Part shown: piece by piece, positions 1 through 5,989 of the stretch
Layout of the letters: each line of letters starts with the position of its first letter
Position numbering within the stretch: position 1 is the stretch's first letter
Program-made: the position numbers and the translations under genes
The notes under the pieces: generated by a model
What the model was told of the DNA's origin: nothing
The model's database searches: none
Seen by the model: only the letters and a program-made list of their open reading frames with translations
Source of the DNA: JACVRW01 sp035947555
GTDB lineage: Bacteria > Actinomycetota > Thermoleophilia > Solirubrobacterales > Thermoleophilaceae
NCBI GenBank assembly: GCA_035947555.1
Contig: DASZJZ010000048.1
Span: 1-14,856, forward strand
Length of the DNA: 14,856 nucleotides
Direction: 5' to 3'

Positions 1-1
1 C

Positions 2-1456
2 GACTCGGCACTCGGGTTCGTCGACTTCAACGACCCGGAGAAGATGCGCACGCCGGCCGCGTTCATGGAGGCCGCGAGCAAGATCGGCTTCACCTTCAAC
101 TGGTTCTACGTCAACCGCGACGACATCGCGTACTTCAACTCCGGCAACAACCCGGTGCGCCAGGGGGCCACCGACCAGGACTTCCCCGTGCGCGCGTGCG
201 GGAACGACGGCGACGCCGAGTGCGAGTTCGAGTGGCGGGGCTGGGACCCGGACTCGACCGGCTCTAGCCCGAACAAGTTCGTGTCCGAGTACACGGCGCC
301 GGGCACGCACCCCCAGGTCGTCAACCAGGCGTTCCTGACCAGCTGGAACAACAAGCAGGCGCGCGACTACCGGGCGGCCGACGACAACTTCGCCTACGGC
401 TCCGTCCACCGCTCCGAGCCCCTCGACGACCGCATCGCCCCGGCCATCGCCGGCGGCGAGCGGATGACGCTCGTGGAGCTCGTGGACGCGATGGAGGACG
501 CGGGCACGGTGGACCTGCGCGGCGCCAAGGTGCTGCCGTTCGCGCTGGAGGTGCTCGGCGACGAGAGCGATCCCGCGGTCGTCGACGCGATCGCGAAGCT
601 GCGCGCCTGGCTGGCGGACGGGGCGCACCGTCGCGACAAGGACCGCAGCGGCCAGTACGAGCACTCCGAGGCGATCAAGATCATGGACGCCTGGTGGCCG
701 AAGTGGATCCGGGCCCAGTTCGAGCCGGTGCTCGGCGCCCAGCTGTACGAAGCGCTGGCGCTCGAGGGCGAGGATGACGAGGGCCTGCTCGACCTCGACG
801 ACGAGCCGAACGCGAACGGCACACACGTGGGGTCGGCGTACATCGCGGGCTGGTACGGCCACGCGGAGAAGGACCTGCGGGCGATCCTCGGGCAGAGCCC
901 GGCCGGGGCGTACTCACGGCCGTACTGCGGCAGCAACCCGGAGAACACCCTGCCGGCGGCGCAGGTGCGCGCCGCCTGCGAGGAGCTGCTGCGGGCCACG
1001 CTGCGCGATGCCGCCGACGACCCCGCGGCCACGCTCTACCAGGACGAGGTGTGCGCGGAGGACGACACCCCAGGCTTCGAGGACCCGCAGCTCTGCTTCG
1101 ACGCGATCGCCCACACCCCGGCCGGCGCGATCACCCAGCCGCTGATCCACTGGATCAACCGGCCGACCTTCCAGCAGGTCGTGGAGCTGCCGGCCGTCGC
1201 GGCGCAGGCGCAGCCCGTCGCAGAGCAGCGCGGGCGGGAGGAGCGGGGCGAACCGGTCCGCCGGCGCTCACCCGGCCAGCCGCGCCGCCAGCCGGAGCGC
1301 CGGCCGAGTCCGAGGCAGGCGGTGCGGGAGGTGGACGAGAGCGGCGCGGGCGACGGCGGCCTTCCGTTCACAGGACTGGCGCTGGCCGGGATCGCGCTCA
1401 CCGGCCTCGTGCTCGTCGGAGCGGGGGCGGCGCTGCGGCGCAAGCCGCGCGACTAG
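2..1456 (+). CDS. Penicillin acylase family protein, C-terminal part, LPxTG-anchored (5' end outside window)
   Basis: The frame is open from base 2 to TAG 1454-1456 and the true start lies upstream. The stretch encoded from about base 95 (NWFYVNRDDIAYFNSGNNP) to about base 360 (TAPGTHPQVVNQAFLTSWNN) resembles the beta-chain body of penicillin amidases, which are N-terminal-nucleophile hydrolases cleaving amide bonds of acylated substrates. The nucleophile serine and the processing site would be upstream and cannot be checked. After the catalytic body there is an Arg/Pro/Glu-rich linker (about 1205-1345). Then comes a sorting signal: LPFTG at 1361-1375, a hydrophobic segment and a basic RRKPRD tail, so a sortase probably attaches the enzyme to the cell wall. 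Substrate is unknown; family members act on beta-lactam side chains, N-acyl-homoserine lactones or acylated peptides. The family call is from recognition of sequence style, not a search. Confidence 0.8.
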   Translation, partial: DSALGFVDFNDPEKMRTPAAFMEAASKIGFTFNWFYVNRDDIAYFNSGNNPVRQGATDQDFPVRACGNDGDAECEFEWRGWDPDSTGSSPNKFVSEYTAPGTHPQVVNQAFLTSWNNKQARDYRAADDNFAYGSVHRSEPLDDRIAPAIAGGERMTLVELVDAMEDAGTVDLRGAKVLPFALEVLGDESDPAVVDAIAKLRAWLADGAHRRDKDRSGQYEHSEAIKIMDAWWPKWIRAQFEPVLGAQLYEALALEGEDDEGLLDLDDEPNANGTHVGSAYIAGWYGHAEKDLRAILGQSPAGAYSRPYCGSNPENTLPAAQVRAACEELLRATLRDAADDPAATLYQDEVCAEDDTPGFEDPQLCFDAIAHTPAGAITQPLIHWINRPTFQQVVELPAVAAQAQPVAEQRGREERGEPVRRRSPGQPRRQPERRPSPRQAVREVDESGAGDGGLPFTGLALAGIALTGLVLVGAGAALRRKPRD

Positions 1457-2469
1457 CGCGCCGGTCGCAGCCAGGGCGCTCGCCCCGCGACCGAGACGGT
1501 CCGCCGCCAGGACGTGGTGCCGCGGCCGGCGGGCACGACGCGGTAGTCGGGGTGGCGCACCCAGGTCGGTACGTAGCGCACCCGCCGGGCGCGCACGCGG
1601 TCGCCGCGCGCCGTGAAGTGGAGCACGGCGACCAGGCCGTCCTGCGAGGCGGCCGGGCAGCACGCGGCGGTCTGGTTCGAGACCAGGTTGCCCTCGCCGA
1701 ACACCACCGGCTTGCCGTTCACCCGGCGGATCGGCTGCACCACGTGAGCGTGCTGGCCCACGATCGCGGCGATCGCCGGCGAGCGCGTGAGGCGCCGGGC
1801 CAGCGCCCACTGCGACGGGGAGATCGCATGGCTGTACTCGACGCCCCAGTGCAGGTTCACGATGGCCGTGTCCGCGCCGCGGCGCCGGGCCCGGCGGGCG
1901 TCGCGCAGGATGCGCCGGGCGTCGGCCCAGGCCACGGACCAGGGGTGCGGCACGAGCTGGCCGTTCGACACCGCGGTGTAGGCAAGGAACGCGATCCGCA
2001 CGCCCTTGACCTCCAGGATCGGCGCGCGTCGCGCGCCTCGGGCCGACCGCGCCGTGCCGGAGTGAAGGATGCCCGCGCGGCGTAGCGCCGCGATCGTGGT
2101 TCGCACGCCGTGCTCGCCGGCGTCGAGCGAGTGGTTCGAGGCCGTGCTGCAGGCGTCCCAGCCGCTGGACCGGATGGCGCGCGCCAGCGACGGGGGCGTG
2201 CGGAAGCTCGGGTAGCCCAGCACCGGCCCCGGCACGAGCGGAGTCTCGACGTGGCAGAGCGCGAGGTCGGCTCCCGCGATCCGGCGGCGGATCGGCCGGA
2301 ACATCGGCGCGAAGTCGTAGCGGCGGCCGCCGCCGTCGGCGAGCGCCTGGGCGGCGACGGGGCCGTGGATCAGGAAGTCCCCGCTCGCGGCCACCGTGAA
2401 GCCTGTGGCCGGCGGTGGCGCCAGCTGCTGAGCCCACAGCAGGCCGAGAGCGGCCAGCGCGCCGTTCAC
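1453..2469 (-). CDS. CapA/PGA_cap family secreted metallophosphatase-like protein
   Basis: A 338-aa protein with a GTG start at 2469 and TAG at 1455-1453. Residues 3-16 are hydrophobic and followed by APPPA, which looks like a short signal peptide, so the protein is probably exported. The PGA_cap landmarks are present in variant form: GDFLIHG at 30-36, HVETP at 73-77 (usually NLExP), SNHSLDAGEHG at 111-121, HWGVEYSHAISPSQ at 207-220, GQHAHVVQ at 238-245 and GKPVVFGEGNLV at 252-263. These histidines and acids match the metallophosphoesterase-like metal site. Relatives are linked to poly-gamma-glutamate capsule or cell-surface polymer metabolism, but no capB/capC ligase genes are nearby, so that role is not implied. 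It lies 19 bases downstream of the DUF2804 gene on the same strand and probably shares its transcript. Its stop overlaps that of the convergent acylase gene. Confidence 0.85.
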   Translation of the reverse strand: MNGALAALGLLWAQQLAPPPATGFTVAASGDFLIHGPVAAQALADGGGRRYDFAPMFRPIRRRIAGADLALCHVETPLVPGPVLGYPSFRTPPSLARAIRSSGWDACSTASNHSLDAGEHGVRTTIAALRRAGILHSGTARSARGARRAPILEVKGVRIAFLAYTAVSNGQLVPHPWSVAWADARRILRDARRARRRGADTAIVNLHWGVEYSHAISPSQWALARRLTRSPAIAAIVGQHAHVVQPIRRVNGKPVVFGEGNLVSNQTAACCPAASQDGLVAVLHFTARGDRVRARRVRYVPTWVRHPDYRVVPAGRGTTSWRRTVSVAGRAPWLRPAR

Positions 2470-2488
2470 TGACGGTCCCGTGTTGCGT

Positions 2489-3334
2489 TCACCAGCGCAC
2501 GTCGTGCCACTCCATCACCCCGTACCCCGACTCCAGCTCGAGTCCTCCTGGGAGGATGCCCGAGAACGCCCCGAAGGGCTGGCGGTAGTCGCTCCGGAAC
2601 GGTCCTCGCCCGGTGTGGTCCTCGCGGGCGCACCACTCCTCGAAGCGCAGGTCTCCCACGCGCGAGAGGTCCGCGGCAAACGTCTGCGGCGCCACCTCGC
2701 GCGGCTCGCCGTCCACCCACAGCGTGCGCTCGCTCGCGTCGGCTGCGTCGTGCACTCCCTCCACGAGATTCCAGGCGATCGCCTCGCCGCTGCGGGCGCG
2801 CCCGACGCCGGCGGACCAGCGCCACTCCGTGTGGTAGGCGTGGTAGCCGGCCGACTCGTCCACGAAGCCGAGTGGACCCTCGATGGCCCACTCGCGGTCG
2901 TCAACGATGACGCGCCCGCGCACCGGCACGCCAGCCTGCTTGAGGGTCCAGATCCAAGCGTCGCCGTGCGGCGAGACCACCTCCACGCCATAGATGTTGT
3001 CGAGCGCCAGCTCGATGCGCACCTCGCCGTCCTCGACGAGCACCCAGCGGCGAGTGGGGCCGGCGCGATCGAGGGGGCGCGCCGGCCCACGATCGACTCG
3101 TCGCATCGTGGTCCGCTCGTACAGCGTCCCGTCCGGCAGCGCAACCGCCCACCAGCGCTGCGGCACGCCCGCTACCCGGGCGTCGCCCACGCAGACCATC
3201 ACCTCCGGGCCGTACACGGCCACGTAGCGCCACCGCTTCAGCGGCCGTCCGCGGTGCAAGGGCGCCATCCGGGCCGGCGGCAGGCGCAGGCCGAGCTCGC
3301 GCACCGCTGGCCCGCGCACTGGACGTACCGGCAT
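2489..3334 (-). CDS. DUF2804 family protein
   Basis: 281 aa from ATG 3334; an in-frame GTG at 3349 would add five residues. I prefer ATG 3334 because a -10-like TGTACT (3348-3343, minus strand) lies 8 bases before it, preceded at 17 bases by TTGACT, so the GTG would sit inside the promoter. The protein is rich in Trp, Tyr and beta-type segments (for example WRYVAVYGPEVMVCVGDARV near the N-terminus). It ends with the GILPGGLELESGYGVMEWHD-type C-terminus that I associate with DUF2804, an uncharacterised family common in actinobacteria. There is no signal peptide or membrane segment, so it is probably cytoplasmic. Its promoter is shared head to head with the nitrilase-TetR operon and overlaps a TetR-type operator, so repression by the neighbouring TetR protein is likely. 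Function is unknown; lipid-related ideas would be speculation. Confidence 0.75.
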   Translation of the reverse strand: MPVRPVRGPAVRELGLRLPPARMAPLHRGRPLKRWRYVAVYGPEVMVCVGDARVAGVPQRWWAVALPDGTLYERTTMRRVDRGPARPLDRAGPTRRWVLVEDGEVRIELALDNIYGVEVVSPHGDAWIWTLKQAGVPVRGRVIVDDREWAIEGPLGFVDESAGYHAYHTEWRWSAGVGRARSGEAIAWNLVEGVHDAADASERTLWVDGEPREVAPQTFAADLSRVGDLRFEEWCAREDHTGRGPFRSDYRQPFGAFSGILPGGLELESGYGVMEWHDVRW

Positions 3335-3340
3335 GGGCTC

Positions 3341-3352
3341 GGAGTACACTCC
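3341..3352. promoter_or_regulatory. Symmetric bidirectional -10 region between DUF2804 and nitrilase genes
   Basis: GGAGT-AC-ACTCC is a perfect 5-bp inverted repeat. On the plus strand it contains TACACT (3345-3350), a good TANNNT -10 box for the nitrilase operon. On the minus strand it contains TGTACT (3348-3343), a weaker -10 for DUF2804, with TTGACT (3371-3366) 17 bases upstream as its -35. The two -10 boxes therefore share bases. The arrangement is read directly; promoter activity is inferred. Confidence 0.5.
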
Positions 3353-3354
3353 AG

Positions 3355-3372
3355 ATTGACTGGTCAGTCAAT
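3355..3372. promoter_or_regulatory. Putative TetR-family operator (8-2-8 inverted repeat)
   Basis: ATTGACTG-GT-CAGTCAAT has perfect 8-bp arms around a 2-bp centre, the size and symmetry typical of TetR-dimer operators. It lies in the divergent promoter region. It covers the -35 of the DUF2804 promoter and the expected transcription start of the nitrilase operon, so a bound repressor would block both. The obvious candidate is the TetR protein encoded at 4290-4913, which would then also regulate itself. I saw no second copy in the window. Confidence 0.75.
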
Positions 3373-3379
3373 GAGAGGG

Positions 3380-3385
3380 AGGAGG
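3380..3385 (+). promoter_or_regulatory. Shine-Dalgarno AGGAGG deciding the nitrilase start
   Basis: AGGAGG ends 6 bases before GTG 3392. An ATG at 3371 in the same frame has no such site, lies inside the operator, and would add seven Arg/Gly-rich residues before the conserved nitrilase N-terminus. Confidence 0.75.
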
Positions 3386-3391
3386 GCCGGC

Positions 3392-4225
3392 GTGCGAGCC
3401 GCGGCCGTCCAGATGCAATCGACCGAGGACATGGGCCGCAACCTCGAGGATGCGGACCGGCTGACGCGCGCCGCGGCGAAGGACGGCGCGGAGCTCGTCG
3501 TCCTCCCCGAGCGCCTCGACATCCGCGGCAACGCGGCGGACTACGCCGCCCGCGCAGAGCCGCTCGACGGGCGCCCGGTCAGCTGGGCGCGCGAGACCGC
3601 GCGCGAGCTGGGCATCGACATCGTGGCCGGCTCGATCGCGGAGCGGCGCGAGGGGCACGACCGCGTCGCCAACACGTCGGTCCACGTCGGCCCCGACGGC
3701 GAGCTCAAGGCCGTCTATCGCAAGATCCACATGTTCGACGTCGAGGTGGGCGGCGTCGAGTATCGCGAGTCCGAGCACTCCGAGCCGGCCAACGAAATCG
3801 TGGTGTCCGAGACCGCTCAGGGCATCCGGCTCGGCCTGACCATCTGCTACGACCTGCGCTTCCCCGAGCTGTACCGGATCCTCGCCCTGCGCGGCGCGCG
3901 CGTCGTCGCCATCCCGGCCGCCTTCACGCGGGTCACGGGGGAGGCGCACTGGGAGATCCTGCTCAGGGCGCGCGCGATCGAGAACCAGGTCTTCGTGATC
4001 GCTCCGGGGCAGGGGCGCCTCCCCGGCCCCGATCGCGACAGCTACGGCAACTCGATGATCGTCGACCCGTGGGGCGAGGTGCTCGCGCGGGCCGGCGGGG
4101 AGGGCGCCCGCTTCGTCGCCGCGGACCTCGACTTGCCCCGCCAGGACGAGATCAGGGAGAAGCTCCCGAGCCTCGCGAACCGCGTGGCCGCCGCGTACCG
4201 GTGGCCGGAGGAGGTGCACGCGTGA
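3392..4225 (+). CDS. Nitrilase-superfamily carbon-nitrogen hydrolase
   Basis: 277 aa from GTG 3392, which has an ideal AGGAGG site. The Glu-Lys-Cys triad is complete: E40 in VVLPE, K111 in YRKIHMFDV and C152 in TICYDLRFPELYR. The order and spacing are those of the Nit1/Nit2 branch (deaminated glutathione amidase or omega-amidase-like), cytoplasmic enzymes that hydrolyse small carboxamides. RARAIENQVFVIAP and a YGNSMIVDPWGEVLA stretch complete the fold near the C-terminus. Length is normal. It is the first gene of a chain whose third reading frame encodes a TetR regulator, and its own promoter carries the operator, so expression is probably ligand-inducible. Its TGA (4223-4225) shares a base with the next ATG. 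The exact substrate is not determinable; the branch assignment is less certain than the superfamily. Confidence 0.93.
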   Translation: MRAAAVQMQSTEDMGRNLEDADRLTRAAAKDGAELVVLPERLDIRGNAADYAARAEPLDGRPVSWARETARELGIDIVAGSIAERREGHDRVANTSVHVGPDGELKAVYRKIHMFDVEVGGVEYRESEHSEPANEIVVSETAQGIRLGLTICYDLRFPELYRILALRGARVVAIPAAFTRVTGEAHWEILLRARAIENQVFVIAPGQGRLPGPDRDSYGNSMIVDPWGEVLARAGGEGARFVAADLDLPRQDEIREKLPSLANRVAAAYRWPEEVHA

Positions 4226-4290
4226 TGGCCGCGAACCTGCGGCCCGCCGAGGCGTCCCGCTTCCGCCGGCCAGAGGAGCGTCGCGCCTGA
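4225..4290 (+). CDS. Possible 21-aa coupled mini-ORF between nitrilase and TetR genes
   Basis: ATG 4225 overlaps the nitrilase stop by one base, and its TGA (4288-4290) overlaps the TetR ATG by one base. The ORF exactly bridges the two genes and would carry ribosomes to the TetR start. The predicted peptide (begins MAANLRPAEA, ends FRRPEERRA) is basic and matches no family I know. It could be a translational-coupling device, a real micro-protein, or chance in GC-rich DNA. GAGGAG at 4273-4278 inside it is the likely ribosome site for the TetR gene. Confidence 0.35.
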   Translation: MAANLRPAEASRFRRPEERRA

Positions 4291-4913
4291 TGGCGGCCAC
4301 CCGCACCGCCGCGGCCGACAAGCGCCGCCTCATCCTCGACGCAGCCGTGCGGGTCTTCGCTACGCGCGGCTTTCACCACTGCCGCGTCTCCGACGTGGCC
4401 GACGAGGCGGGCGTGGCCTACGGCCTCGTCTACCACTACTTCAGCTCGAAGGAGGAGATCCTCAATACGCTCTTCCTCGAGCGCTGGCAGATCATGCTGG
4501 ACGCGATCGCCGAGATCGACGCCCGGCCCGTTCCGGCGCGCGAGAAGCTGCACGCCGTGGCCGGCTTCATCATCGACTCCTACCGCCACGACCCGGACCT
4601 GATGAAGGTGATCATCGTGGAGGTCACGCGCGCGGCCAATTCGTTCGGGGCGCTCCACCTCGATCGCATCCGCGCCGCGTACGCCGGCATCGCGGGGATC
4701 GTGGAGACCGCCCGCGCGGAGGGCTCGTTCAAATCGAGCATCCCGTCCGAGTTCGCGGCGATGTGCTTCTACGGCGCCATCGAGCAGCTCCTGACCGGCT
4801 GGATCTTCGAGGTGCTGCCGCGGACCGACCACGAGTACGAGCGCGCCAAGGGCCTGGTGGTGGAGGCGATCTGCGGCGGGCTGGAGTCGGGTCCCAACGG
4901 CGCGTCTGGTTGA
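4290..4913 (+). CDS. TetR/AcrR-family transcriptional regulator (FadR/YsiA-like ligand domain)
   Basis: 207 aa. The N-terminal DNA-binding domain spans about residues 11-58: ILDAAVRVFATRGF, then the helix-turn-helix VSDVADEAGVAYGLVYHYF followed by SSKEEIL. The C-terminal half (KVIIVEVTRAA, FAAMCFYGAIEQLLTGWIF) resembles the YsiA/FadR-like TetR_C domain, whose known members sense acyl-CoAs. That ligand is a family-based suggestion only. It lies inside the operon it probably controls. The likely target is the 8-2-8 inverted repeat at 3355-3372, which would give control of the nitrilase chain, its own synthesis and the divergent DUF2804-CapA pair. Confidence 0.92.
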   Translation: MAATRTAAADKRRLILDAAVRVFATRGFHHCRVSDVADEAGVAYGLVYHYFSSKEEILNTLFLERWQIMLDAIAEIDARPVPAREKLHAVAGFIIDSYRHDPDLMKVIIVEVTRAANSFGALHLDRIRAAYAGIAGIVETARAEGSFKSSIPSEFAAMCFYGAIEQLLTGWIFEVLPRTDHEYERAKGLVVEAICGGLESGPNGASG

Positions 4914-4924
4914 ATCCACGCGCG

Positions 4925-5062
4925 ATGCAGAACGACCTGACGAAGCGACTGATGTGGAGCGGGTTGGTGGCGGGGGTGGGGGCGCTGACCTCGATCGTCG
5001 CGAACCGGATCGCCACCGAGATCTGGCTGCGGGTCTTCAAGGAGGACCCGCCCATCGACTGA
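4925..5062 (+). CDS. 45-aa single-pass membrane protein (DUF4235-like)
   Basis: Starts at ATG 4925, 11 bases after the TetR stop, with no strong ribosome site; stop TGA 5060-5062. The peptide begins MQNDLTKRLMWSGLVAG. It has one hydrophobic segment (about residues 9-26) followed by IATEIWLRVFKEDPP. The G-rich helix followed by a W..VFKEDPP tail recalls the small DUF4235-type integral membrane proteins of actinobacteria, but I cannot confirm membership. Its stop overlaps the next ATG, which supports it being translated as part of the membrane cassette. Confidence 0.7.
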   Translation: MQNDLTKRLMWSGLVAGVGALTSIVANRIATEIWLRVFKEDPPID

Positions 5063-5256
5063 TGGCGGCCGAGCCGAGCCAGGCGGCGGCTGAGGGCGTC
5101 AACCAGGGCGCCACGGGCTCACGGCCGATGGGGGAGTCGCCGCTGAGCGCGCAGTCGGAGTCAGACCCCTTCGCGGAGCGGCCCGAGGCGTACGTGGGCG
5201 CGGCCTTCGCCGGCGGGTTAGTGCTGGCCATTGTTCTGAGGAGGTTGGCGCCGTGA
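5062..5256 (+). CDS. 64-aa C-tail-anchored membrane protein (DUF883/YqjD-like anchor)
   Basis: ATG 5062 overlaps the preceding TGA by one base, and TGA 5254-5256 overlaps the next GTG. The first ~40 residues are polar, Ala/Ser/Gln-rich and probably disordered. The end, FAERPEAYVGAAFAGGLVLA followed by IVLRRLAP, is one membrane helix with the ERP...VG..AG..L..RR pattern seen at the C-terminus of YqjD/ElaB (DUF883) proteins. In those proteins this helix tethers a cytoplasmic helical domain to the membrane; here that domain is almost absent. The resemblance is limited to the anchor, so orthology is not claimed. Confidence 0.72.
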   Translation: MAAEPSQAAAEGVNQGATGSRPMGESPLSAQSESDPFAERPEAYVGAAFAGGLVLAIVLRRLAP

Positions 5257-5729
5257 CCGCAGACGGGACGTCCCCCAAGCCGGACGCCGAGAAGGGCCTC
5301 GGCGAGATCGTCTCCGAGGTCTCCGAGAAGGCGTCGCTGCTCGTCCGCCAGGAGGTCGAGCTCGCCAAGGCGGAGGTCACCGACAAGGTCAAGAAGCTCG
5401 CGCGAGGCGCGGCGATGGGCGCCGCCGCCGGCATCTTCCTGATCTTCGGCGTGACGATGATGTTCCACTTCTTCTCGTGGTTCGTGAACGACCTGTTCAA
5501 CTGGTCGAACCTCGTCTGGCCGGGCTACGGGATCGTCACGCTGGTGCTGTTCATCCTGGCCGGCCTGGCGGGGTGGATCGCGTCGCGGCTGTTCAAGAAG
5601 GGCGCGCCGCCTACGCCTGACATGGCGATCGAGGAGGCCAAGCGGACGCGGGCCGAGCTCGAGGCGCAGAAGATCGAGCGAGACCAGGTCGGCAGGTCGC
5701 TCGAGAAGGGCGAGGAGCTGAGGGCATGA
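5253..5729 (+). CDS. YqjE / phage-holin-3_6 family (PF07332-type) membrane protein
   Basis: 158 aa from GTG 5253, which overlaps the previous stop (GTGA). Layout: an acidic N-terminus, an amphipathic stretch (about 15-50) with LVRQEVELAKAEVTDKVKK typical of the family, and two membrane helices (about 51-77, and 89-112 ending AGWIASRLF). A charged C-terminal helix (about 125-158) is rich in Glu, Lys and Arg. Despite the 'phage holin' name, such proteins are usually chromosomal; E. coli YqjE is the reference. No phage genes are nearby. The role is probably envelope-related and is not established. Confidence 0.87.
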   Translation: MTADGTSPKPDAEKGLGEIVSEVSEKASLLVRQEVELAKAEVTDKVKKLARGAAMGAAAGIFLIFGVTMMFHFFSWFVNDLFNWSNLVWPGYGIVTLVLFILAGLAGWIASRLFKKGAPPTPDMAIEEAKRTRAELEAQKIERDQVGRSLEKGEELRA

Positions 5730-5962
5730 GCCCTGAGCAGAGCCCGGAGATGATCCGCACGTCGATCGAGGAGACCCGCCGCGAGCTGGCCTACTCGGTG
5801 CGAGACCTGCGCGCCAAGGTCGCCGAGCTGACCGACTGGCGGCGCCAGCTGTCGGAGAACCGCAAGGCGGCCCTGATCGGGGCGGCCGTGGCGGGGTTCG
5901 TGATCGGCGGGGGCATCGCCGCCACCGTGTCGATCCTCACCGGCGGGCGCAGGGGCAGCTGA
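5726..5962 (+). CDS. DUF3618 domain membrane protein
   Basis: 78 aa; ATG 5726 overlaps the YqjE-like stop as ATGA. The N-terminal motif IRTSIEETRRELAYSVRDLR (about 10-29) is the hallmark of DUF3618. A TDWRRQLSENRK linker follows, then one membrane helix (about 50-70, ALIGAAVAGFVIGGG...) and a basic tail. DUF3618 genes commonly follow YqjE-like genes in actinobacteria. It is the last gene of the operon and its stop faces the convergent YbhN-like gene 18 bases away. Confidence 0.88.
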   Translation: MSPEQSPEMIRTSIEETRRELAYSVRDLRAKVAELTDWRRQLSENRKAALIGAAVAGFVIGGGIAATVSILTGGRRGS

Positions 5963-5969
5963 GGCGCCG

Positions 5970-5989
5970 CCGGCCGAGAGTCAGGCCGG
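5970..5989. terminator. Candidate convergent terminator hairpin
   Basis: CCGGCC (5970-5975) and GGCCGG (5984-5989) form a perfect 6-bp stem around an 8-base loop between the DUF3618 gene and the convergent YbhN-like gene, covering the latter's stop. No T-tract follows on either strand, so it is only a weak candidate. Confidence 0.3.

Noticed and set aside
394..1032. Long minus-strand frame inside the acylase gene
   Set aside because: Ser/Ala/Arg-rich composition typical of the antisense of a high-GC gene; no start context or motif.
1268..2437. Alternative minus-strand frame over the CapA gene and the acylase 3' end
   Set aside because: Arg/Pro/Gly-rich with no motifs; the overlapping CapA frame carries the conserved metallophosphatase residues.
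2480..3391. Upstream extension of the nitrilase frame
   Set aside because: It is antisense to the DUF2804 gene and precedes the promoter, operator and AGGAGG site that define GTG 3392.
5253..5729. Holin gene as evidence of a prophage
   Set aside because: The 'phage holin 3_6' family label covers chromosomal YqjE-like proteins. No endolysin, structural or integrase genes are present, and the neighbours are housekeeping genes.
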